Below the pieces are notes generated by a model, which was not told where the DNA came from, searched no databases, and was given only the letters and a program-made list of their open reading frames with translations. From positions 34,576 to 98,575 of the forward strand of contig CAMSQM010000004.1 in assembly GCA_947062675.1 (NCBI GenBank): a stretch of 64,000 nt of DNA. The letters are read 5' to 3'. Below are positions 1 to 8,441 of this stretch, one piece after another. Positions within the stretch are counted from its first letter, which is position 1; each line of letters begins with the position of its first letter. This DNA is from an uncultured Roseburia sp. GTDB lineage: Bacteria > Bacillota > Clostridia > Lachnospirales > Lachnospiraceae. A program made the position numbers and the translations under genes.

Positions 1-1
1 C

Positions 2-544
2 GCCTTATCCCTGACCGGCTGCGCCGAAAAGCAGCAGCCCTCACCACAGCCGGAAGTCACAGAGGCTCAGGCCGCTTCCATCGGCCTCTACAGCTTCTCC
101 GCGGAAACACTGGACGGAAGCGCCTTCACTCAGGAGGACCTTTCCGGCAGGGATCTCACAGTGATTAACTTCTGGTCCGTAACCTGCGGTCCCTGTATCG
201 CGGAAATGCCGGACCTCGCGGAATTTGCAGACCGGCTCCCCTCAAATATACAGGTGCTCACTGTCTGCCTGGACGGCAGCCGGTCGCCGGAAGAGGCGCA
301 GGCGATCCTGGACGAATCCGGATTTCACGGGAATACCCTTATTGCCGGGGACGGGGATTTCCTGAAAGTCTGCAGCGAAATCCTCTACACCCCCACCACA
401 ATTTTTGCCGATCAGGACGGAAACCTCGTCGGAAGTACCATAATCGGCGGACAGAAAGATCTGGCGCAGGCATACACCGACGCGGTAAACAACGCATTAA
501 AATCAATGGGAAAGGCGGAGATCGTCCTTGAAGAAAAGCAGTGA
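2..544 (+). CDS. TlpA-like thioredoxin-fold lipoprotein (5'-partial at window start)
   Basis: Frame is open from base 2: ALSLTGCAEKQ.. gives a lipobox LTGC, then FWSVTCGPCIAEMPDL with a CxxC redox motif typical of TlpA/ResA. The ORF track starts only at the internal GTG at 161. Confidence 0.85.
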   Translation, partial: ALSLTGCAEKQQPSPQPEVTEAQAASIGLYSFSAETLDGSAFTQEDLSGRDLTVINFWSVTCGPCIAEMPDLAEFADRLPSNIQVLTVCLDGSRSPEEAQAILDESGFHGNTLIAGDGDFLKVCSEILYTPTTIFADQDGNLVGSTIIGGQKDLAQAYTDAVNNALKSMGKAEIVLEEKQ

Positions 545-683
545 GAAAAACACAGCGTATATCCGTTCCGGCATCCTTGTGGCCGCCATTGCTTTTACCG
601 GAATCGGCCTGGCGGGCCGGGAACACCTGGAAGTACTTGGAAAGGCGGTGAAAATATGTCTGGAATGCATCGGCATCGGCTGA
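528..683 (+). CDS. Small CD1871A-family-like CxxC protein (51 aa, TTG start)
   Basis: Read directly: LKKSSEKNTAYIRSGILVAAIAFTGIGLAGREHLEVLGKAVKICLECIGIG*. One TM segment and C-terminal KAVKICLECIGIG. Overlaps both neighbours, suggesting translational coupling. Below the ORF-track length cutoff. Confidence 0.7.
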   Translation: MKKSSEKNTAYIRSGILVAAIAFTGIGLAGREHLEVLGKAVKICLECIGIG

Positions 684-1552
684 AACTTAGATTGAAAAAA
701 ACACGTATCTCCTTTCAGAGGACCATACAGCTCCTGTCTGCAGCCCTGTTTAACGGCTATGCAGCCGGTTTCCGGAAAGGCAGGATCTTTACGGGCAGCA
801 GCAAAGCAGTGTGTGTTCCCGTCCTCAACTGCTATTCCTGTCCCGGAGCCCTGGGCGCCTGCCCGATCGGCGCCCTCCAGGAAGCCGTGGGCGGCAGGCG
901 GCATTTCCCTTTTTATGCGCTGGGACTCCTGATGCTGTCCGGTATTCTTCTGGGCAGGGCCGTCTGCGGCCTTCTGTGCCCGTTCGGCCTGGTACAGGAT
1001 CTTATCCACAAACTGCCTGTCCCGAAGCGAAACATTCCGGCAGCGCTGGATCGACCGGCCCGCCTCCTGAAATATCTGATTCTGCTGATCATGGTATTCC
1101 TGCTCCCGGCTTTTCTGGTACCTGAGACAAATGTTGCACCGCCCTATTTCTGCAAATACCTCTGTCCGGCCGGAACTCTGGGCGGCGGCATTCCGCTTCT
1201 GCTCACAAACCCCGCCCTGCGCCAGGCCGCCGGCGCCCTGTTTCACTGGAAACTCCTGGTGCTGCTGCTCATCCTGGCGGCCTCCGCGCTCATCCAGCGC
1301 CCGTTCTGCCGGTATCTGTGCCCTCTGGGCGCGTTCTACGCGCTTTTTAACCGGTTCAGTTTTTACCAGATGCATCTGGACAGCGAAAAATGTACGGACT
1401 GCGGGGCATGTGAGCGCGTCTGCCCGATGGCCGTGCCGGTTACACTGAATATCAGCAGCCCGGAATGCATCCGCTGCGGTCAGTGCAGAGGAGTCTGCCC
1501 GTCCGGCGCGGTCTCATCCGGATTTTCCCGCACCGGACAAACCGGCAAATAA
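656..1552 (+). CDS. 4Fe-4S binding membrane protein (NapH/YccM-like)
   Basis: Membrane segments with CGLLCPFG and CRYLCPLGAFY motifs, then two ferredoxin clusters CTDCGACERVCP and CIRCGQCRGVCP. Confidence 0.88.
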   Translation: MSGMHRHRLKLRLKKTRISFQRTIQLLSAALFNGYAAGFRKGRIFTGSSKAVCVPVLNCYSCPGALGACPIGALQEAVGGRRHFPFYALGLLMLSGILLGRAVCGLLCPFGLVQDLIHKLPVPKRNIPAALDRPARLLKYLILLIMVFLLPAFLVPETNVAPPYFCKYLCPAGTLGGGIPLLLTNPALRQAAGALFHWKLLVLLLILAASALIQRPFCRYLCPLGAFYALFNRFSFYQMHLDSEKCTDCGACERVCPMAVPVTLNISSPECIRCGQCRGVCPSGAVSSGFSRTGQTGK

Positions 1553-1687
1553 AAAACATGACCATTTTTGCAGGTACAAAAGCAGACGTAATATCTTCAC
1601 CGGTAAAGACACCACGCCTGGGAAGCTGAATTTTTTCTCCCTGCAGGTGCCTTTCCGGTATAAAACAAACACTCTCTTATTCCCCGG

Positions 1688-4600
1688 TCACCAAATGACA
1701 GGCGGCTGCCAGAAAAACGATGAATCACGGCTTTTCTCTTTTTTTCCATATATATTTTTTTTGGCATTTTCCGCGGGTCGCGCAATAGATTCCGGTGGGC
1801 TTGTCGTTTTTGCAGGCAGGGACTGGATAATATCGTCTGAACGGTCACTATAACACCACGCACATACAACAACCTTATCGCTTTTGATATAATTATCAAA
1901 CTCCTCCCTGGATATATTTCCGACATTTACAACCTTTACATTTTTATACTCCCGTGCAGTCTTCACATCCTGCCTGTAAAACTTTTCCTCCGTACATACA
2001 TTTTTTACTATCTCATTATCTGACATTGCACTTTTACCGTCATACGTTCCATGTGTTCCTGAAAGAATCACAACCTCTTTTCCCTGTTCTGAATAATGGT
2101 CCAGTGTATTCTTAAAGTCGTCTCCATCAATTGATTTATTCGAAACAACGATTGTCCCTCCTCTGCCATTTTCAACAGAATACATCTTTCTGTCCCCTTT
2201 TACCTTTTGCGTTCCTCCATTCACATAATCCGTAACCTTATTATATTTTGCACCATGCCAGAAATCATAATACTTTTTATCACTCTTTCCCGCACTACCG
2301 TCAGCCTTCTCCGGCGGGTCACCCCGCAGCAGCTCGCTCCCCGTCCTGCACGCCTTCGTTCCCTCCGGGTCCGCATAGTTCACCGGGTTCCCCGCACAGT
2401 AGTCGTACAGGTTCAGCCCGTCCCCACGCCAGGTATCCTCCTGCGTGAACCTTCCCATCACGGGATCATAGTACCTTGACCTCAGATAGTACTGCCCGCT
2501 CACCGCGTCGAACTGCTCACCGCCGTACCGGAACCGGTTTCCCGTCCGCCCGCCGCCGGACATGAGGTTCCCCCACGCGTCATACTCATAGCTCTCCAGC
2601 AGCCTTCCCGTCCTTCCGTCCACCACATGGGTGATGCTTCCCGTCTCATCCGCCGCATAATAGCGCCGGTTTTCCGCCGGCTCTCCCCCCGGCACCGACG
2701 CAAGCAGCCTGTCCGCACGCACATGCCGCACCACTCCCGCCTGCGACTCCTCCGCCACAGTCTCGTCCCCGCGCCAGACAAAGGCGCAGGCACTGCCGTT
2801 TTCCTCCAGACCGCAGCGCAGTCCCTCCGCATCATAGTGGCTGACCTGCGCATTCCCACCCGGCGTCTCCGCCCTCACATTCCGCCGGAACGCGTCATAC
2901 ACGTACGCCGCCCTGTCATCCCGCAGCAGGTTCCCTGCCCCGTCATAGGAAAAATCATACGCCCGGCCACCCGTCTCATACCGCACCAGGCGGTTCGCAC
3001 CGTCATACCGGTAATACTCCTCTCCCAGGAGCCCGCCACGCGGTTCCGTTCCCCCGCGGCCCGCCGCGGTACGGATCCTCGCCGTCCGGTTCCCTGCCCT
3101 GTCGTAGCGCAGCTCCTCGGTCCGGTCCGGGTATTCCGCCCGCACCAGGCGGTTCCTGCTGTCATATGTATAGGATGTCAGGCCCTGTGCCTGCCTCTTT
3201 TCTGTCCGGTTCCCGTTCCCGTCATAGGCGTAGACGTTGTCGGCAAGCACCTCCTCCCCAAGCAACGTCCTAAGGCCCGACAGGTTGCGGTCCGCGTCAT
3301 ACGCGTATTCCGTGAAAATCGGGCCGCACCGCAGGCTCTTCACCGTTCCGTCCGCATTGTACCCGTACTGTGCGACGCTGACCCCGTCATCCACCACATC
3401 CGTAATCCTGTCGCAGACATCATACCGGTACTCCGTGACCTTTCCCGCCATGTCCGTCTGCCTCGCGAGGTTCCCGTTCCCGTCATACTCCAGCTCAAGC
3501 AGCATACGCCCGCCGGACTCCTTTCTCACGGGTCTTCCCGCCGCATCCCGGATATAACGGTATCCGCCCGCCCGCTCCAGCAGCCCGTCCGCGGAATACG
3601 CGTACCTCTCGCACATCCTTCCCGCCCTGCGTTCAAGCAGGCTCCCGAACATGTTGTAGGCATACTCCGTCACCACACCGTTCCGGTCCGTTTTCCGGCA
3701 CACCCGCTCCTCGGCGTCATAGGCATATGTCTCCCGTCCTCCCAGGGGATCCGTCAGCGCGGACATCAGTCCCGGGCCGATATACTCGTACACCGTGGTA
3801 TTGCCCTCCCCGTCGGTGGAACGTGTCATGTTCCCCGCATGGTCGTAGGCATAGTACTCGCCGCTCCCGTCCGGCAGTCCCACCCGCACGGTCCGGCCCC
3901 ATTTGTCCAGCCCGTATTCCGTCCGGTTCCCGGCTCCGTCCACCATTGCCGTCCGGTTCCCGAACGGATCATACTCATACCGGCGGACAGCCTTTCCCGC
4001 CGTCTCCTCCGACGTCCTTCTTCCCCCGATGTCATACCGGTACGTGATTCCGCGGCCGGTACCGTCCAGCGTGCGGACCAGCCGCCCTTCCTCATCATAG
4101 ACCCTGCTCTCCAGGACCGTTCCGTCCGCACGGACTGCCGTCAGCACCCGCCCCTCCGCGTCGTAGGTGTACTGCTCCCCGCGCCCGGCCTCGCCGGCAC
4201 GCCCGTACTCCCTGGGCCGGATGGTCCTGACCAGCCGCCCGTTCCGGTCATAGAAATGCGCCGTGACGCTTCCGTCGCATTCCGTTCTCCTCACCACACG
4301 GTTCATCAGGTCATACGTGATCCTGGTCTCCCTGCCCCGGTTGTCCGTGATGCGGACCATGTTACCCGCCGCATCATAGGCAAAACGCGTCGTCCGGTCG
4401 ATGCCTCCCCTTCCGTCCCTGTGGCGCTCCAGCACCAGGCGGTCCGCCGCGTCGTATTCCCGCAGCGTCTCCGCACCCGACGGATACCGCGCCGACGTCT
4501 GGTTCCCGTTCCTGTCATAAGTGAACCGCACGGACACCTCGCGCCTCCCGCACCCTGACGGGTCCGCCGTCCGTACCAGCTCCACCATCCGGCCCGCAGC

Positions 4601-7168
4601 ATCATACCGGTAGCGCAGCGTCCGATCCACCGTGTCACTGATTTTCTGCCGCTCCAGCACCCGCCGGTTGCAGCTGTCGTACGCATACCGGATCTCCGCC
4701 CCGGTGCAGTCGCTGACCCGGACCAGACGGTCTATGGTGTCATACTCATAGGAAATCGTGTGCACCGCACCCAAGGCGCCGGTCAGCGTCTGGTAATCCA
4801 GGTACCTCTGTTCCCGCACAAGATTCCCCGCCTTGTCATACCCGTACCGGGTCAGCTGGTACTTCACGCCGGACCCGTCCTCCGACACCGGAATACGGCG
4901 CTCCGTCAGCCACCCGGCCGCATTGTAGGCATACAGGCTCCCCGTCCGCTCCTCGTCCGTGGAGCCCGTGCGCATCCCCGACGCGCTGACCGACTTCACC
5001 ATGTTCCCGTGCAGGTCGTACACATACCGCCTCCGCACCGTCCCGTCCGGCGCCGTCACCTGCACCAGACGGTCCATGCTGTCATACTCATACGCGAATC
5101 CCTCCCCGTCATCCGCGGCTTCATCGTACTGCTCCGGCAGGCACACACGGACCAGATTTCCGGACGCATCGTACCATCTGCGCTCCGTTCCCCCGTCCGG
5201 GTAGCGGGTCATGATCCTGCGACCGTACCCGTCATGGACATAAGAGACCCCCTCGCCGTCATCCCTTCCGCAGCCACGGGCATTCGGGCTGATCTCCCGT
5301 GTAATGTTCCCCTCCCCGTCCCGCGGCGTCGCGAACACCGCGCCCGTCGCGTCCGTGCGCATGGTCCGGTTGTGGAACGCGTCATAGGCATACGTCTCCC
5401 CTCTCCCGTCGTCAGGATCACTGTGATTCGGACGGACCACCGCCGTCAGGTTTGCCGTCGGGTCATACCGGTAACGGGTCGTGTTGCCCATAGGATCCCT
5501 TTTCATGCACACAAGGTCAAAGTGGTTGTACGCGTACTCCCGGATCCCGTCCGCCCCCGTCACGGTCACGCACCTGCCGGCACGGTCCAGGCCGTGCTCG
5601 TACCGGTCACCCTCGGACGTGACAAACACCGTCGGGTCCCAGTAATCCGTGTCGTACCCGTAGGTGTCCCTTCCCCCGTTCGGCCCCGTCTCCGCCGTCA
5701 CGCGCCCGTGCCGGTCATACTCATAGGAATATACCCGCACGTTCACCCTGTCCGTGCGCTCCTCCCTCCGGATCAGGTTGCCGTTCCGGTCATAGGAACA
5801 GACTGTCTCCGCACCCGCATTATCCCGCATCCTGACACAGTTGCCGTCCCCGTCATACTCACGGGTCACCACAAGGCCCCCCGGCTGCTCCTCCCTCAGG
5901 AGACGTCCGTACTCGTCAAACCCACGGCGCGTGACGCCCCCGCGACGGTTCTTCTCCAGAATCCGGTTTCCCCAGCTGTCATATTCCATCTCCTCCGTTG
6001 TCCCGTCCTGGTATTCCGTCCGTATGAGCTGCATCTGCCGGTTGTACACGTGGCGGGTTTCCCTGTGGCCTGCGGGCACAAGCCAGGTATTCGTCCGCTC
6101 GTCATCCGCATAGTACATCAGGTACTCCTGGCCGTTGCACAGGGTCTGTCTCGTGACCCGTCCCTCCCCGTCATACTCGTTGTGCACATATGTCACCCCG
6201 TTCGCGTCCGTCACGTCCGTGATATGTCCCCCGTCATCATAGGTGTAGGATTCCACTCCCCCGTTCGGCATGCACACCTCCGTCAGGAAATCCCCGTCAT
6301 AGCGGTACGTCACCCTCCGCCCGATGCAGTCCGTGGCGGAGACAATCCGGTTCCCCTTCCAGGAAAAATCAAGGTACTGGCCGCTGGCAAAAACGATTTT
6401 CACGAGCGTCTCCCCCTCATACCGGTACTGCGTGCGGTTCCCGTTCCTGTCCGTGACGCACAGCTGCCTCCCGTCCGCACCGTAGCTTCTCGTCAGCCCT
6501 GTCTCCGCCTCCCTCAGCAGAAAGCCGTCCCCATCCGCCAGAAACTCCAGACGCCTCCCGCCCCCGCGGCGGCTCCGGTAACCGCCCGCCGTCTTAAGGA
6601 ACGTCTCCGTGTGACCGTCCGGCAGCACCACCTCCGCACGGCCGTCACAGACCAGCACCCTGCTGAACAGACTCAGCGTCCATCCGCGGCCCACAGGGGA
6701 ATCCGCCCCCGCCAGCACCGACTCATAAGTCCGCTCCACGGCGCAGACTTCCGTTATGTCATTGATGATGAAGTCGCACTGCCCGATCAGGAAGCTCCCG
6801 GTCACCATATCCACGGGGTCGCCGTCCGTGCAGCGGTTCCTGGAATCCTGGTCCAGTCTCCCCCTGCCTCCTCCCCGGCGGGTTTCCGCGGTTCTCGTCT
6901 CCGCCGCTTTCTTTCGCGTGTCCGCACCGCGCCCTGCCCGCCTGCGTCTGCCGGACGCACCGAGACGGAGCAGCTGCCCGAGGCCTGCCGCCGCCTCCTG
7001 CCCGGAAGGTCCCGCAGCCGGATCCAGTGCCCGGTACGCATCCGTCATTCCCGCTGCACTGCCGGCTGCGCCGGAATACCTGCCGGCTCCCGCCCGCACC
7101 GCCGACGCTGACCTTCCCGCCAGCTTCAGACTTTTTCCTCCCGACTTTCCCTGTCCACTCATCCTCAC
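1688..7168 (-). CDS. RHS/YD-repeat polymorphic toxin with variable C-terminal domain (about 1688-2356)
   Basis: N-terminal CTDGDPVDMVTGSF, dozens of YD repeats, canonical core end RYYDPVMGRFTQEDTWRGDGLNLYDYCAGNPVNYADPEG, then an unrelated AT-rich 222-aa tail. Confidence 0.95.
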   Translation of the reverse strand: MRMSGQGKSGGKSLKLAGRSASAVRAGAGRYSGAAGSAAGMTDAYRALDPAAGPSGQEAAAGLGQLLRLGASGRRRRAGRGADTRKKAAETRTAETRRGGGRGRLDQDSRNRCTDGDPVDMVTGSFLIGQCDFIINDITEVCAVERTYESVLAGADSPVGRGWTLSLFSRVLVCDGRAEVVLPDGHTETFLKTAGGYRSRRGGGRRLEFLADGDGFLLREAETGLTRSYGADGRQLCVTDRNGNRTQYRYEGETLVKIVFASGQYLDFSWKGNRIVSATDCIGRRVTYRYDGDFLTEVCMPNGGVESYTYDDGGHITDVTDANGVTYVHNEYDGEGRVTRQTLCNGQEYLMYYADDERTNTWLVPAGHRETRHVYNRQMQLIRTEYQDGTTEEMEYDSWGNRILEKNRRGGVTRRGFDEYGRLLREEQPGGLVVTREYDGDGNCVRMRDNAGAETVCSYDRNGNLIRREERTDRVNVRVYSYEYDRHGRVTAETGPNGGRDTYGYDTDYWDPTVFVTSEGDRYEHGLDRAGRCVTVTGADGIREYAYNHFDLVCMKRDPMGNTTRYRYDPTANLTAVVRPNHSDPDDGRGETYAYDAFHNRTMRTDATGAVFATPRDGEGNITREISPNARGCGRDDGEGVSYVHDGYGRRIMTRYPDGGTERRWYDASGNLVRVCLPEQYDEAADDGEGFAYEYDSMDRLVQVTAPDGTVRRRYVYDLHGNMVKSVSASGMRTGSTDEERTGSLYAYNAAGWLTERRIPVSEDGSGVKYQLTRYGYDKAGNLVREQRYLDYQTLTGALGAVHTISYEYDTIDRLVRVSDCTGAEIRYAYDSCNRRVLERQKISDTVDRTLRYRYDAAGRMVELVRTADPSGCGRREVSVRFTYDRNGNQTSARYPSGAETLREYDAADRLVLERHRDGRGGIDRTTRFAYDAAGNMVRITDNRGRETRITYDLMNRVVRRTECDGSVTAHFYDRNGRLVRTIRPREYGRAGEAGRGEQYTYDAEGRVLTAVRADGTVLESRVYDEEGRLVRTLDGTGRGITYRYDIGGRRTSEETAGKAVRRYEYDPFGNRTAMVDGAGNRTEYGLDKWGRTVRVGLPDGSGEYYAYDHAGNMTRSTDGEGNTTVYEYIGPGLMSALTDPLGGRETYAYDAEERVCRKTDRNGVVTEYAYNMFGSLLERRAGRMCERYAYSADGLLERAGGYRYIRDAAGRPVRKESGGRMLLELEYDGNGNLARQTDMAGKVTEYRYDVCDRITDVVDDGVSVAQYGYNADGTVKSLRCGPIFTEYAYDADRNLSGLRTLLGEEVLADNVYAYDGNGNRTEKRQAQGLTSYTYDSRNRLVRAEYPDRTEELRYDRAGNRTARIRTAAGRGGTEPRGGLLGEEYYRYDGANRLVRYETGGRAYDFSYDGAGNLLRDDRAAYVYDAFRRNVRAETPGGNAQVSHYDAEGLRCGLEENGSACAFVWRGDETVAEESQAGVVRHVRADRLLASVPGGEPAENRRYYAADETGSITHVVDGRTGRLLESYEYDAWGNLMSGGGRTGNRFRYGGEQFDAVSGQYYLRSRYYDPVMGRFTQEDTWRGDGLNLYDYCAGNPVNYADPEGTKACRTGSELLRGDPPEKADGSAGKSDKKYYDFWHGAKYNKVTDYVNGGTQKVKGDRKMYSVENGRGGTIVVSNKSIDGDDFKNTLDHYSEQGKEVVILSGTHGTYDGKSAMSDNEIVKNVCTEEKFYRQDVKTAREYKNVKVVNVGNISREEFDNYIKSDKVVVCAWCYSDRSDDIIQSLPAKTTSPPESIARPAENAKKNIYGKKEKSRDSSFFWQPPVIW

Positions 7169-7206
7169 ACGCCCCCTGTTCTCCGCGCGTCCCGGCTGCC
7201 TGCCGC

Positions 7207-7698
7207 TTATGAACGCTTTCTAATACTTTCAATAAAATCATTAAGACGGTATTTCTTTCTGTACCCTTCGATCTCCTCAGCTGTAAAAGGACAGGCCGGG
7301 CTTTTCCCTTTCTCCGTCTCTCTGCTGATTTCCTCACCCGACACGTCAAAAAAAACAGATTCTATAAACACGTTCCGGATAGCAGTTCCGGCACTTTTCA
7401 ATACCCCGTTCCTGTAAAATTCTGCCGCAAACCCGCAAATGGTATTATGATCCGTCTCATTTTCCTCCATCAGCTCCCCTGTCTCATAATATACCCACTC
7501 TTTTCCGGTCCGGAAGCCGTCCCTCACATCAAATTTCCAGCGAAGCTGCCCTCCGTCATAATCCTCCACCACTCCGTTAAACGGCACCTTACGCTCCTCA
7601 TCAGCATAAAAAATATCCTCGCCGGAATAATCTGACTCTGTAAACAGTGTCTTATATTCCCTTACTTCAGCCGTCCCGCCTGATCCAGTCTCCTTCAT
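7207..7698 (-). CDS. YwqK-family (MORN-like) antitoxin/immunity protein
   Basis: MORN-like units GVVEDYDGGQLRWKFDVRDGFRTGKEWVYYETGELMEEN.. and AEFYRNGVLKSAG. Adjacent to EndoV and a YwqJ-type toxin. Confidence 0.75.
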   Translation of the reverse strand: MKETGSGGTAEVREYKTLFTESDYSGEDIFYADEERKVPFNGVVEDYDGGQLRWKFDVRDGFRTGKEWVYYETGELMEENETDHNTICGFAAEFYRNGVLKSAGTAIRNVFIESVFFDVSGEEISRETEKGKSPACPFTAEEIEGYRKKYRLNDFIESIRKRS

Positions 7699-8416
7699 AG
7701 GCCATCAGCTCCTTTCTCATCCTGTGTGTCTCAAGATCTGCCAGTCTTGTCGGAAGAGGAATATGGCTTTCCTCCCCTGTCATCCCGCATACGATCTCTG
7801 TCGCCGTGTCCAGATCAATATAATTTCCGACGGAAACAAACACTGGTTTTACATTTTTATGTGTGCGCAGGGCACGCCCGTATACTTCCCCGTCTATTAC
7901 AATATCCGCATACGCATTTCTTTCATTTTCCGGAACCGGATACTCCGCATCGCCTATTTTATAATACTTTTTCGCAACGCCAACCGTCGGCCTGTTCAGA
8001 TAAAAGGACGCATGCGTTGCGATGCCCATATGACGCGGATGCAGATACCCGTTCCCGTCGAACATATACAGATCCGGCAAAATCTTAAGTTTCGTGACCG
8101 TCTGCAAAATCAGCGGCAGTTCCCGGAACGCGAGTGCCCCGGGTATGTACGGAACCTCCACTTTCCCCCATGCATACTCAGATTCCACGACCCCGCCTGT
8201 CTTCCGCTCCAGCACCACAATGCAGCTGACTGCGTATTCACTGTTCCCCTCATTCCAGTAGGCAAGATCAACACCCGCAATATAAGAAAATTCTTTCCCG
8301 CTGCAGCTATTTTTCTGAACCACTTTACGTCCCAGCTCCGTCTGAATACGGACAGCATCTGAAAAAGAAAGCGCCAGATCCCTTATATCTTCCATAAATC
8401 TCCTTCCGCCAGACAC
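7667..8416 (-). CDS. nfi: Endonuclease V (deoxyinosine 3' endonuclease)
   Basis: EndoV signatures: IAGVDLAYW, YIPGALAFRELP, LYMFDGNGYLHPRHMGIATHA, TVGVAKKYYK, PVFVSVGNYIDL. Confidence 0.93.
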   Translation of the reverse strand: MSGGRRFMEDIRDLALSFSDAVRIQTELGRKVVQKNSCSGKEFSYIAGVDLAYWNEGNSEYAVSCIVVLERKTGGVVESEYAWGKVEVPYIPGALAFRELPLILQTVTKLKILPDLYMFDGNGYLHPRHMGIATHASFYLNRPTVGVAKKYYKIGDAEYPVPENERNAYADIVIDGEVYGRALRTHKNVKPVFVSVGNYIDLDTATEIVCGMTGEESHIPLPTRLADLETHRMRKELMAYEGDWIRRDG

Positions 8417-8441
8417 TGCCCCCGGTACTTTTCAGCCGTAA

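Noticed and set aside
503-1375. 290-aa minus-strand ORF over the Fe-S gene
   Set aside because: Opposite a CDS with canonical Fe-S motifs; Gln/Arg-rich nonsense translation.
1597-1926. 109-aa minus ORF overlapping the rhs 3' end as a possible Rhs immunity gene
   Set aside because: Overlaps the toxin coding region in another frame, with no plausible start context or domain.
2627-7111. Long plus-strand ORFs (643 and 783 aa) opposite the rhs gene
   Set aside because: Antisense shadow ORFs created by the GC-rich YD-repeat codons; no coherent domain, Pro/His/Arg-rich translation typical of spurious frames.
7667-8416. Endonuclease V as an unrelated housekeeping neighbour
   Set aside because: Possible, but it lies between the deaminase-type toxin and the YwqK-like gene and overlaps the latter by 32 nt, matching the known ywqJ-ywqK-ywqL neighbourhood; kept as a functional-link hypothesis.
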